Shown piece after piece: positions 57,373 through 64,000 of a DNA stretch of 64,000 bases. The stretch is from Acinetobacter kanungonis (GTDB lineage: Bacteria > Pseudomonadota > Gammaproteobacteria > Pseudomonadales > Moraxellaceae). Under the pieces are notes generated by a model. That model was not told the DNA's origin. It did no database searches and was given only the letters and a program-made list of their open reading frames with translations. The stretch spans positions 613,665-677,664 of the forward strand of contig NZ_JAACKC010000001.1 of the NCBI RefSeq assembly GCF_009939195.1, read 5' to 3'. Each line of letters begins with the position of its first letter. Within the stretch, counting starts at the first letter, position 1. The position numbers and the translations under genes are program-made.

Positions 57373-58032
57373 ATGTCTAGTTTAATTCAACCCGAAATCT
57401 TCTTTTCAGCCCTTCCCCCTGCTGAACAACGTATTCAACAAGCCTTAACCGATATCCGCCAAGGTAAACCTGTCTTGGTAATGGACGACTTTGATCGTGA
57501 AAATGAAGCCGATTTAATTATTGCTGCGGAAACATTAACGGTTGCGACCATGGCACGTATGATTCGTGATGGTTCAGGTATTGTCTGCCTTTGCATCACC
57601 AATGAACTCGCCGACCATTTAGAATTGCCACCAATGGTGAGTGATAACTCTAGCCAATTCAAAACTGCTTTCACCGTCACCATCGAGGCGGCTCAAGGAG
57701 TCACGACAGGCGTTTCTGCACAAGATCGTGTCACCACCATTCAAGCAGCAACCCGCACAGGTGCAGTTGCCAGTGACTTGAACCGCCCTGGTCATGTCTT
57801 TCCCTTACGCGCACGTGATGGTGGTGTACTTAGCCGCCGCGGGCATACTGAAGGAACCATTGATCTTGCCCGTTTGGCAGGATTGAAACCTGCGGGTGTG
57901 TTGTGTGAGTTAACCAATCCAGATGGCACCATGGCTTCTGGCATTCAAGTACTGGCTTATGCACAAACCCATCAGCTGACCGTAATTACCATTGAAGAAT
58001 TGGTGCAATATCGCCTGGCTCATCAGATTTAA
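57373..58032 (+). CDS. ribB: 3,4-dihydroxy-2-butanone-4-phosphate synthase
   Basis: A 219-residue riboflavin pathway enzyme that converts ribulose 5-phosphate to the four-carbon donor. It shows [16 protein letters not shown] (acidic metal-binding loop, about 38-53), [25 protein letters not shown] and [17 protein letters not shown]. It has no fused GTP cyclohydrolase II domain. It sits behind an FMN riboswitch and is probably repressed by FMN. AGCGTTTCA precedes the ATG, so the ribosome-binding site is weak. Confidence 0.95.
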   Translation: MSSLIQPEIFFSALPPAEQRIQQALTDIRQGKPVLVMDDFDRENEADLIIAAETLTVATMARMIRDGSGIVCLCITNELADHLELPPMVSDNSSQFKTAFTVTIEAAQGVTTGVSAQDRVTTIQAATRTGAVASDLNRPGHVFPLRARDGGVLSRRGHTEGTIDLARLAGLKPAGVLCELTNPDGTMASGIQVLAYAQTHQLTVITIEELVQYRLAHQI

Positions 58033-58038
58033 AATGAA

Positions 58039-58064
58039 ATGCCTCAGTCACTGTGCTGAGGCAT
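58039..58064. terminator. Hairpin between the convergent ribB and HPP genes
   Basis: ATGCCTCAG (58039-58047) and CTGAGGCAT (58056-58064) form a 9-bp stem without a T tract. It may stop or protect both converging transcripts. Confidence 0.4.
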
Positions 58065-58074
58065 GCTCAAATGC

Positions 58075-58611
58075 TCATTGGTCCATTTTACTGCGCCACA
58101 AGCCCAATCCATACAGTGGCCAGTGATGCTTTGCTTTTAAGTGATAAAGAAGATAAGCAATGCCAACCAACACACAGGCACCTAGTGCTACAGGAAACAA
58201 CAAGAAACTCCAGTCATAAGTCACATGAGGTGCCGATAAGAGAATCACCAAAGGATTCGCACCCGCTGGAGGATGGATACAACGAAAATATTGCATGCAT
58301 GCAATTGCTGCACCGACTGAAAAGGCAATAGATAGATAACTCGCACCAAACCATTTCAAGAAACACAACCCAATCGCAGCCGAGATCAAATGCCCGAAAA
58401 TGATGTTTCTGGGTTGTGCCAATGGGGATTGGGATGCCGCATAAAGCAAAACACAACTGGCACCAAAGGGAGCCATAATAAAAAGGTGACCACTCCAAGC
58501 GCCCAAACACAGCAAAACCAAAATGCTCAGACTACCGCCAATAAAACCCAGCAGAATCTCCCTCCCTGATGGTGTCGTAGAAAGTTTTTCTTTGCCTGTA
58601 AATATGCGCAT
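58075..58611 (-). CDS. HPP family membrane protein
   Basis: A 178-residue membrane protein of the HPP family with four or five hydrophobic helices. The family motif is near IHPPAGANPLVILLSAP (about 108-124). HPP proteins in plastids and cyanobacteria transport nitrite; function in gammaproteobacteria is unclear. ATG at 58611 is chosen, with GGGG about 6 bases upstream. The TetR-type gene on the other side of a perfect palindrome is its likely regulator. Confidence 0.8.
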   Translation of the reverse strand: MRIFTGKEKLSTTPSGREILLGFIGGSLSILVLLCLGAWSGHLFIMAPFGASCVLLYAASQSPLAQPRNIIFGHLISAAIGLCFLKWFGASYLSIAFSVGAAIACMQYFRCIHPPAGANPLVILLSAPHVTYDWSFLLFPVALGACVLVGIAYLLYHLKAKHHWPLYGLGLWRSKMDQ

Positions 58612-58658
58612 TGATATCCCCCTGATGTTGTTTTCTTCAAGTCGATGGCTTAAAATCA

Positions 58659-58682
58659 AAATAGTACAGATCTGTACTATTT
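58659..58682. promoter_or_regulatory. 24-bp perfect palindrome, probable TetR operator
   Basis: The half-site AAATAGTACAGA is followed directly by its reverse complement TCTGTACTATTT. It sits between the divergent HPP gene and tetR-type gene, 48 bases from one start codon and 17 from the other. This is the expected place and shape for an autoregulated TetR operator. Confidence 0.75.
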
Positions 58683-58699
58683 ACAAGGAATAAATATAG

Positions 58700-59254
58700 A
58701 TGTCAAAATCTGCACAGAAAATATTGGATACGGCAGAACACTTATTTAATCAGCATAGTTTTTCTGGGGTTGGTGTCGATTTAATTCGCGACCAATCGGG
58801 CTGTTCCAAAACCACCATGTATACCTATTACAGCAATAAACAACAGTTGGTGATTCAAGTCCTAAAAGCGCGAGATTTAAAGTTTAGACAAAGCCTGTCC
58901 ACCTGTGTGCAAGGACACGATCAGCTTGATGCCATCCATAAAATTTATGATTGGCATATGGACTGGTTTCAAACAGATACTTTCAAAGGCTGTCTCTTTA
59001 TTCGTGCAGTCGCAGAAAGTACTGCACAAGACCAAACTTTTGTAGAGATTGCGCAACAGCATAAAAGCTGGATCAAAAATTTAATTCACCAACAGGTGAT
59101 GAGTTTTAAACATGCAGGTGAAATCACTGAATTAACTTATAACTTTCTAGAAGCATTGATCAGTCGTTTTCTAGTCGAAGGCTTTGATCTTGTTCAAGCA
59201 GAACAAAATAAAGCCTTATTGGATAAGTTAATCAAATGCTTAATCGATGAATGA
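58700..59254 (+). CDS. TetR/AcrR family transcriptional regulator
   Basis: A 184-residue regulator. The N-terminal helix-turn-helix domain (about 5-50) has ILDTAEHLFNQHSFSGVGVD and SKTTMYTYYSNKQQL. The C-terminal ligand domain is variable. AAGGA lies 10 bases before the ATG. It is divergent from the HPP gene with a palindrome in between, so repression of both is the simplest model. The ligand is unknown. Confidence 0.9.
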   Translation: MSKSAQKILDTAEHLFNQHSFSGVGVDLIRDQSGCSKTTMYTYYSNKQQLVIQVLKARDLKFRQSLSTCVQGHDQLDAIHKIYDWHMDWFQTDTFKGCLFIRAVAESTAQDQTFVEIAQQHKSWIKNLIHQQVMSFKHAGEITELTYNFLEALISRFLVEGFDLVQAEQNKALLDKLIKCLIDE

Positions 59255-59264
59255 TACAACCCGA

Positions 59265-59876
59265 TTAACTAATGCTAATGTAGATTCCATAGAGCGCCAC
59301 AGCAATTAAAATCATCCCACAAAACGCCAATAGATGCTGATACATCTTGGAACGAGAAAAGCGGTTGAACATCAGATAGACAAAGGAGAGCGTGGCAAAA
59401 TCAAGAGCAATCCAACTAAGCGTTAAAATACCCAGACTGAGGTTCAAATTCGGCGTAATCTGTACAAATTGCGGAAAGAAAGAGGCAAAGAAAATAATGT
59501 CTTTAGGGTTGGAAATCGCCACCAGAAAACCTTGCTTAAATCCACCATTGGCAACAGTGCTTGAAGCATTTTCAGCCCCTACATCCCCCTGCCAGACTTC
59601 TCTTAAAATCTGTATCCCCAGATAAATAATATACAGACAGCCTAGAATTTTAACGGCATTAAACCACTGCTCACTAATGGTCAGAAAACCTTTTAGAATT
59701 GCAATCGAAGCTGCTATCAGCACCAGAGAAGCAAGGTTGGTTCCAAAAATAGTCTGTAAAGCTCGTCGATAACCGCCTTTTAAACCTGCACTGGCAACCA
59801 AAAGCATCACGGGTCCAGGAGTGGCAATCATTATGATTACGGCAAAACAATATAAAAAATATTCAATATAATTCAC
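59265..59876 (-). CDS. LysE/RhtB family amino-acid exporter
   Basis: A 203-residue inner membrane exporter with six hydrophobic helices. It has the family signature PGPVMLLVASAGLKGGYRRA (about 20-39) and NPKDIIFFASFFPQF. It probably exports an amino acid or small amine. It converges with the tetR-type gene (10 bases between stop codons), so it is probably not its regulon member. Confidence 0.87.
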   Translation of the reverse strand: MNYIEYFLYCFAVIIMIATPGPVMLLVASAGLKGGYRRALQTIFGTNLASLVLIAASIAILKGFLTISEQWFNAVKILGCLYIIYLGIQILREVWQGDVGAENASSTVANGGFKQGFLVAISNPKDIIFFASFFPQFVQITPNLNLSLGILTLSWIALDFATLSFVYLMFNRFSRSKMYQHLLAFCGMILIAVALYGIYISIS

Positions 59877-59920
59877 AAGTCATTACTTTCTTTTATTCAA
59901 ATTTCAATAGAGTGAAGAGA

Positions 59921-60406
59921 TTAATCTTCTTCCTGATCACGCAATAAACTATGACTGATCCCATCTGCACGCAAAAATGCCAAATCATAACTTGCTGTTG
60001 CCAATGCCAACACACGTCGCTCAAACTCTTGCCACAACGCTTTCACTTGTTGCTCACTAATCCCTAAGCCACTTTCATTGGTAAAATTTTTGTTCTTTTC
60101 ACAAATTTTGAGCGCATGATATAACTTGCGTCCTTTCGAGGCGTCTGGGCGTAAACGTACGCGCTTGGACAACACAAAACCTTCCACATGACGTAAATCC
60201 GCAAAAGGCAACATCGGAACTAAAATCTGATCCAGTTGAGCATCTAATCGCAGCCAAACCGCGTGTTGTTGTTGAGCCGAATAGGTATTCCACTTAATCA
60301 CTTCATGATTAAAACGACGACATCCCCGACAAACCGCATCACCAAAGACCGTAGAACAACGCCCTGCACACGGCGTCAGTGAAGCAATCCGACGATCATT
60401 ACTCAA
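59921..60406 (-). CDS. DUF1289 domain protein
   Basis: A 161-residue cytoplasmic protein. The N-terminal DUF1289 motif has four cysteines: TPCAGRCSTVFGDAVCRGCRR (about 11-31), then FNHEVIKWNTYS, as in the YdhL type. The rest is helical and charged. The start is TTG at 60406: AGGAG lies 7 bases before it, and there is no in-frame ATG before the Cys motif. The domain's function is not known; a metal site is likely from the cysteines. Confidence 0.8.
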   Translation of the reverse strand: MSNDRRIASLTPCAGRCSTVFGDAVCRGCRRFNHEVIKWNTYSAQQQHAVWLRLDAQLDQILVPMLPFADLRHVEGFVLSKRVRLRPDASKGRKLYHALKICEKNKNFTNESGLGISEQQVKALWQEFERRVLALATASYDLAFLRADGISHSLLRDQEED

Positions 60407-60610
60407 AATAAGCTCCTAAAATCAGCAAGATACAATCACAAAAACAATGCTTAAAGTTTTTAACAGCTATTAAAAACTGCTCAAGCATCATACCTTTTCT
60501 GACCGCATTAAAAAACCATAATTCTTGACGGGTTTTCTCGCATATTGCGGCAATTCGCGCTAAAATACGCGCCTTAAATTTTATCCTTCGTTTATATTTT
60601 GGAGTACTCC

Positions 60611-61543
60611 ATGAACGCTACTGTAGAACAGCTTGCACCTGTAGAACAGCAAGCGACCTCTGGTTGGGTGGTTGCCGCACTTTATCAATTCAAAGAAGTT
60701 CAAGATCCTGCTGATCTACAACAACGACTTTTAGACTTGGTAAATTCTATCAACCTGTGTGGTACTCTGATTGTTGCAGGCGAAGGCATTAACGGTACGG
60801 TTGCGGGTGACCGTGCGGCGATTGATGCTGTACAGCAATTCCTTCTTAACGAAGGTTTTAACGCAATGGAATACAAAGAGTCGCATAGTGCTGACAAGCC
60901 ATTCCGTAAAATGAAAATCAAACTGAAAAAAGAAATTGTTACGCTGGGCGTCGAAGTTAAGCCACGCGATTTAGTCGGTCATTACCTTGATCCTAAAGAA
61001 TGGAATGAACTGATTGCACGTGATGACGTGATCCTGATTGATACACGTAACGATTACGAATTCAAAGCGGGTACTTTCAAAGGTGCGATTGATCCGCAAA
61101 CTGAAACTTTCCGTGAATTCCCTGAATACGTAAAGCAAAATCTTGAGCAACATAAAGACAAGAAAATTGCGATGTTCTGTACGGGCGGCATTCGCTGTGA
61201 AAAATCTACTTCATTGCTTTTACAAGAAGGCTTTGAAGAGGTGTATCACCTTAAAGGCGGCATTCTCAAATACCTTGAAGAAACTCCTGCTGAAGAAAGC
61301 ATGTGGGAAGGCGAATGTTTCGTATTTGATGGTCGTACTGCAGTTACTCACGGGGTCGAAGAAGGTCAAAACATTAAATGTCACGCCTGTGGCTGGCCTT
61401 TACTTCCTGCTGAAGTGGAAGAATCAAGTTATGAACATGGCGTATCTTGCAAATACTGCGTAGACAAAACAACTGACAAGCAAAAAGATGGCTTCCGTAT
61501 GCGCCAATCGCAAATTGCTGCTGCAAAACGTAAGCGTCTATAA
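60611..61543 (+). CDS. trhO: tRNA uridine(34) hydroxylase TrhO (YceA, rhodanese-type)
   Basis: A 310-residue protein with an N-terminal ferredoxin-like domain (about 20-110), a rhodanese domain (about 120-215) with catalytic Cys190 in MFCTGGIRCEKS, and a C-terminal cysteine set (CHACGWP, then CKYC). E. coli TrhO makes 5-hydroxyuridine at tRNA position 34 using oxygen. ATG at 60611 is chosen with GGAG 6 bases upstream; the TTG at 60599 is rejected. Confidence 0.92.
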   Translation: MNATVEQLAPVEQQATSGWVVAALYQFKEVQDPADLQQRLLDLVNSINLCGTLIVAGEGINGTVAGDRAAIDAVQQFLLNEGFNAMEYKESHSADKPFRKMKIKLKKEIVTLGVEVKPRDLVGHYLDPKEWNELIARDDVILIDTRNDYEFKAGTFKGAIDPQTETFREFPEYVKQNLEQHKDKKIAMFCTGGIRCEKSTSLLLQEGFEEVYHLKGGILKYLEETPAEESMWEGECFVFDGRTAVTHGVEEGQNIKCHACGWPLLPAEVEESSYEHGVSCKYCVDKTTDKQKDGFRMRQSQIAAAKRKRL

Positions 61544-61563
61544 TCGATCCTATCTCGTTTTCA

Positions 61564-61590
61564 TGAGCCTCCCCCTGTGGAGGCTTTTTT
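61564..61590 (+). terminator. Terminator of trhO
   Basis: AGCCTCC, loop CCCTGT, GGAGGCT, then T6. Confidence 0.87.
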
Positions 61591-61683
61591 ATGATTAACC
61601 AACAGTAATCAACTACAAAACAATGCTTTACCCGATATTCAAATCCCACTAGGATAAGGCATCTTTCACTTTCATAAACGCCT

Positions 61684-62307
61684 ATGAACCTGACAGACTG
61701 GATTATCTCCATCATGGAGCAACTGGGCTATCTTGGTATTGCCCTGCTGATGTTTTTGGACAATGTTTTTCCACCTGTCCCTTCTGAAATTATTATGCCT
61801 TCTGCGGGTTACTCTGCTTCTCAAGGTGAGCTGCTTCTCATCGGGGTCATCATTGCAGGCTGTATCGGTTCCTTAGTCGCTGCTGCGCTGTTGTACTGGA
61901 TTGGCTATAAGTTTAATCACGAATCCATCTTTCGCTTTGTTGACCGCTACGGCAAATACTTTTTTATTAAAGCCTCCGATGTAAAAACTGCACTGGACTG
62001 GTTTGAACATTATGGACATCGGATTGTGTTTTTTGGACGTATGGTTCCCGCAGTACGTTCCTTAATCAGCATTCCAGCGGGTATGAGCCACATGCCTTTC
62101 TGGAAATTCATGTTTTATAGCAGCTTAGGAACCATCATTTGGACCAGTTTTTTGGCTTGCGTGGGCTTCTATTTCGGTGAAAATCAGGCGCTGATGCATC
62201 AAATTTTTAGCCAAGTCGGTTATGTGATGCTGGGTATTGCCCTAGTCATCGTTTTATGGCTTTTATATCGTCGACATCAGCGCAAATCACGTCGTTTTAA
62301 AAATTAA
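61684..62307 (+). CDS. DedA family membrane protein
   Basis: A 207-residue inner membrane protein of the DedA/SNARE-associated (VTT) family. It shows FLDNVFPPVPSEIIMPSAGY (about 24-43) with the conserved E, and FFGRMVPAVRSLISIPAGMSHMP (about 118-140) with the essential Arg residues. The C-terminus ends in a basic tail. Family members act in membrane lipid scrambling or flippase roles. The next gene follows by 21 bases and may be cotranscribed. Confidence 0.9.
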   Translation: MNLTDWIISIMEQLGYLGIALLMFLDNVFPPVPSEIIMPSAGYSASQGELLLIGVIIAGCIGSLVAAALLYWIGYKFNHESIFRFVDRYGKYFFIKASDVKTALDWFEHYGHRIVFFGRMVPAVRSLISIPAGMSHMPFWKFMFYSSLGTIIWTSFLACVGFYFGENQALMHQIFSQVGYVMLGIALVIVLWLLYRRHQRKSRRFKN

Positions 62308-62328
62308 GCTATACACTTAAGGATTTAC

Positions 62329-62742
62329 ATGAAGCATTACCTCAAACATTTTGCAGCCGTCTACAGCATCGCTTTGGTGCTTTTGGTGGCGATTCTGATC
62401 TTTGGGCTTCATTTGGGTGGCATAACCCTGATTCCTGCATTAATTGCTTCCGCTTTCATTAGTGCAGCGCATTTCGTCAAAAAAGAACAACGCCTACCCA
62501 GTAGTGATGAAAAAATACAATTGGTTTGGGGCTGTAGCGCCATCGCGATCATCATTGCCAGTTTCTTTGTGTTTTTCTTGGTACTGATGAATCCAAATGC
62601 TGAACAGATTTTAAAAGCCGCGGATGAAGCTGGACTCGGTCTTTCTGCCGTGATCATGCTCTGTCTGATTGCTGTGCATGCTGCAATCTTTCATTTTACC
62701 TATGGTTGGTATGCTGCTTATCGTTTTAAGCAACTGCAATAG
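62329..62742 (+). CDS. Small four-helix membrane protein (ABZJ_00895-like, unknown)
   Basis: A 137-residue membrane protein with about four hydrophobic helices (about 8-28, 32-50, 65-88, 105-127) and few charged loops (FVKKEQRLPSSDEK between helices 2 and 3). It resembles a small family known mainly from Acinetobacter; I am not certain of the family name. No catalytic motif. It lies 21 bases after the DedA gene. Confidence 0.65.
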   Translation: MKHYLKHFAAVYSIALVLLVAILIFGLHLGGITLIPALIASAFISAAHFVKKEQRLPSSDEKIQLVWGCSAIAIIIASFFVFFLVLMNPNAEQILKAADEAGLGLSAVIMLCLIAVHAAIFHFTYGWYAAYRFKQLQ

Positions 62743-62769
62743 CTTCACATCCGATGCTGAAGATTATCA

Positions 62770-63648
62770 TTATTTCAGCATGCTAAATTTGGTTTGGCTC
62801 GCTAGCATTTCTTCAGTGAGCCACTGTTTAAAAATAACTTTACGAGGATCATCCTCAAAAGGTGATGCCGAAAGCAAATAATACGCAGAGTCATCTTCAC
62901 AGATTGGGGAAAGTATTTTAAGCATCTGAAAGCTCAATTCTTTTTCAATCATATAGACCGATGCAATTGTTGCGCCTAAGCCCGCCAAGCAAGCTTCTAT
63001 ACAAAGATAAAAATGCTCTAAGGATACTTTTTCATAGTCTTGTAACTGCACTTTCAAATGAGTGCTTAATTGAGTCCACATTTTGGCTCGAGAACCCTAA
63101 ATAAACAATTGCTGCATCGGTTCCTCCTGATTTTGGTGCGCCACGCAGACCATGTACTCATCTGCTATCTTTTCGCTATACACCGCTTTGCCCCAATCAA
63201 AATCATTGCGCCTAAATGCCAAATCAATATGCTGTGCTTTGAAATCAGGGTTGCCCCCGCCTGTCAATAAACTAATCTCAATCTCAGGATAGCGCTGTTT
63301 AAACTGAACCATACGTGGAATCAACCATTTCATTGCAATCGTTGGTTCGCAAGACAAAATTAGCGGCTGCTTGCCGTGATCCTGCTTTTGAAGCTGCTGC
63401 AAACACTGATCGATTTGCGGAAAAACTTGTTCGCAACATGCCAATAGTGCTCTACCCTCCACCGTCAGCTGTAACTTTTTCCCTTCGCGAACGAATAAAG
63501 CGCAGCCTAATGCATCTTCTAAGTTTTTTAATTGTTTACTGACCGCACCTTGGGTCACAAATAACTTTTCTGCGGCAACAGTAACACTCTCATGGCGCGC
63601 GATATAATAAAAAAACTTGAGGGAATTCAGTGATAATCGCTCAATCAT
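62770..63648 (-). pseudogene. LysR family regulator interrupted by an in-frame stop
   Basis: Two open stretches in the same frame (63648-63097 and the region down to 62770) together give about 292 residues, the normal LysR length. The N-terminal HTH (MIERLSLNSLKFFYYIARHESVT, AAEKLFVTQGAVSKQLKNLE) and effector domain are present. The break is a single TAG at 63097-63099, after QQLFI and before GSRAKMWTQL, inside the effector domain near the point where GcvA-type regulators have LLH...SR...W. No frameshift exists. A truncated 183-residue protein keeps the DNA-binding domain. It is divergent from a LysE exporter gene, the usual ArgP-ArgO style pair. A sequencing error is possible. Confidence 0.8.
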
Positions 63649-63751
63649 TCCAAAAACTCATCAATCTAGAAGAAATAAAGTCGATTTTAAATATAGCAAA
63701 TATATGAAAAATATATAAATCCTTTAGTTCTCTTCCCAAAAGGATCAATGA

Positions 63752-64000
63752 GTGAATGAAATCATAGCAATTGCAATGATCACGGTACTGGCTGTGATTA
63801 GCCCTGGGGCAGACTTTGCACTGGTCAGCCGTAATAGTTATTTATATGGTCGCCATAGTGGTCTTTATACCGCTTATGGCATTGCCTGTGCGGTATGGAT
63901 CCACATTGGCTATAGCGTGTTCGGTCTGAGTGTTTTAAAACACTATCTGCCAAATCTTCTCAGTATTATTCAGTATGTTGGTGCGCTGTATCTAATCTAT
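63752..64000 (+). CDS. LysE/RhtB family exporter, N-terminal part (runs off the window)
   Basis: The first 83 codons. The start is GTG at 63752, with AGGA 7 bases upstream; the ATG at 63748 is out of frame and stops after three codons. The peptide EIIAIAMITVLAVISPGADFALVS matches the LysE/RhtB N-terminal PGP-type signature (here SPGADF), followed by YGRHSGLYTAYGIACAVW and a second helix. It is divergent from the broken LysR gene. Confidence 0.85.
   Translation, partial: MNEIIAIAMITVLAVISPGADFALVSRNSYLYGRHSGLYTAYGIACAVWIHIGYSVFGLSVLKHYLPNLLSIIQYVGALYLIY

Overview
The window is chromosomal DNA from an Acinetobacter-type gammaproteobacterium (Moraxellaceae). The evidence is AT-rich DNA, a DcaP-like porin, the block gltA / sdhCDAB / sucAB-lpd / sucCD, the run TPR gene-lolB-ispE-tRNA-Gln-prs-rplY-pth, and the long Acinetobacter-style protein variants. 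I cannot name the species. Most of the window is core housekeeping DNA. The clearest accessory material is at about 7.8-20.7 kb.

Layout. 1-3 kb: 5' end of a DcaP-like porin, YpfJ-type zinc peptidase and YedI-type membrane protein, all minus. 3-7.8 kb: trpS, a yqiJ-yqiK (flotillin) pair and a two-domain VOC protein. 7.8-12.3 kb: a small secreted protein, a TorF-type porin, a periplasmic copper amine oxidase and a LuxR-type regulator. 12.4-20.7 kb: a pgaABCD poly-N-acetylglucosamine (PNAG) biofilm locus with an extra free-standing PgaB-like glycoside hydrolase gene, bracketed by an orphan 3' fragment of sucD and the intact sucD. A decayed IS5-family transposase abuts the fragment. 20.7-35 kb: TCA cycle block, all minus except gltA. 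35-39.2 kb: Baeyer-Villiger-type flavin monooxygenase, SDR, PF10118-type metal hydrolase and a small HExxH protein. 39.4-47.4 kb: nadE, two tRNA-Met, rnpB, ferredoxin, coaD, smpB, flavodoxin-like protein, pgeF, rluD and bamD. 47.5-58 kb: dnaG, hemA, TPR gene, lolB, ispE, four tRNA-Gln, prs, rplY, pth, panD and FMN riboswitch-ribB. 58-64 kb: HPP protein/TetR pair around a perfect 24-bp palindrome, LysE exporter, DUF1289, trhO, DedA, small membrane protein, a LysR gene broken by an in-frame stop, and the start of a second LysE exporter.

How the genes work together. Citrate synthase, succinate dehydrogenase, 2-oxoglutarate dehydrogenase and succinyl-CoA synthetase form a nearly complete stretch of the TCA cycle in one place. 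The pga genes would make, partly deacetylate and export PNAG. The separate hydrolase carries the catalytic glycosidase signature that is missing from the C-terminal half of PgaB in the same locus. This looks like a split of the two-activity PgaB known from E. coli. The sucD duplication suggests that the polysaccharide locus entered or was rearranged at the 3' end of sucCD.
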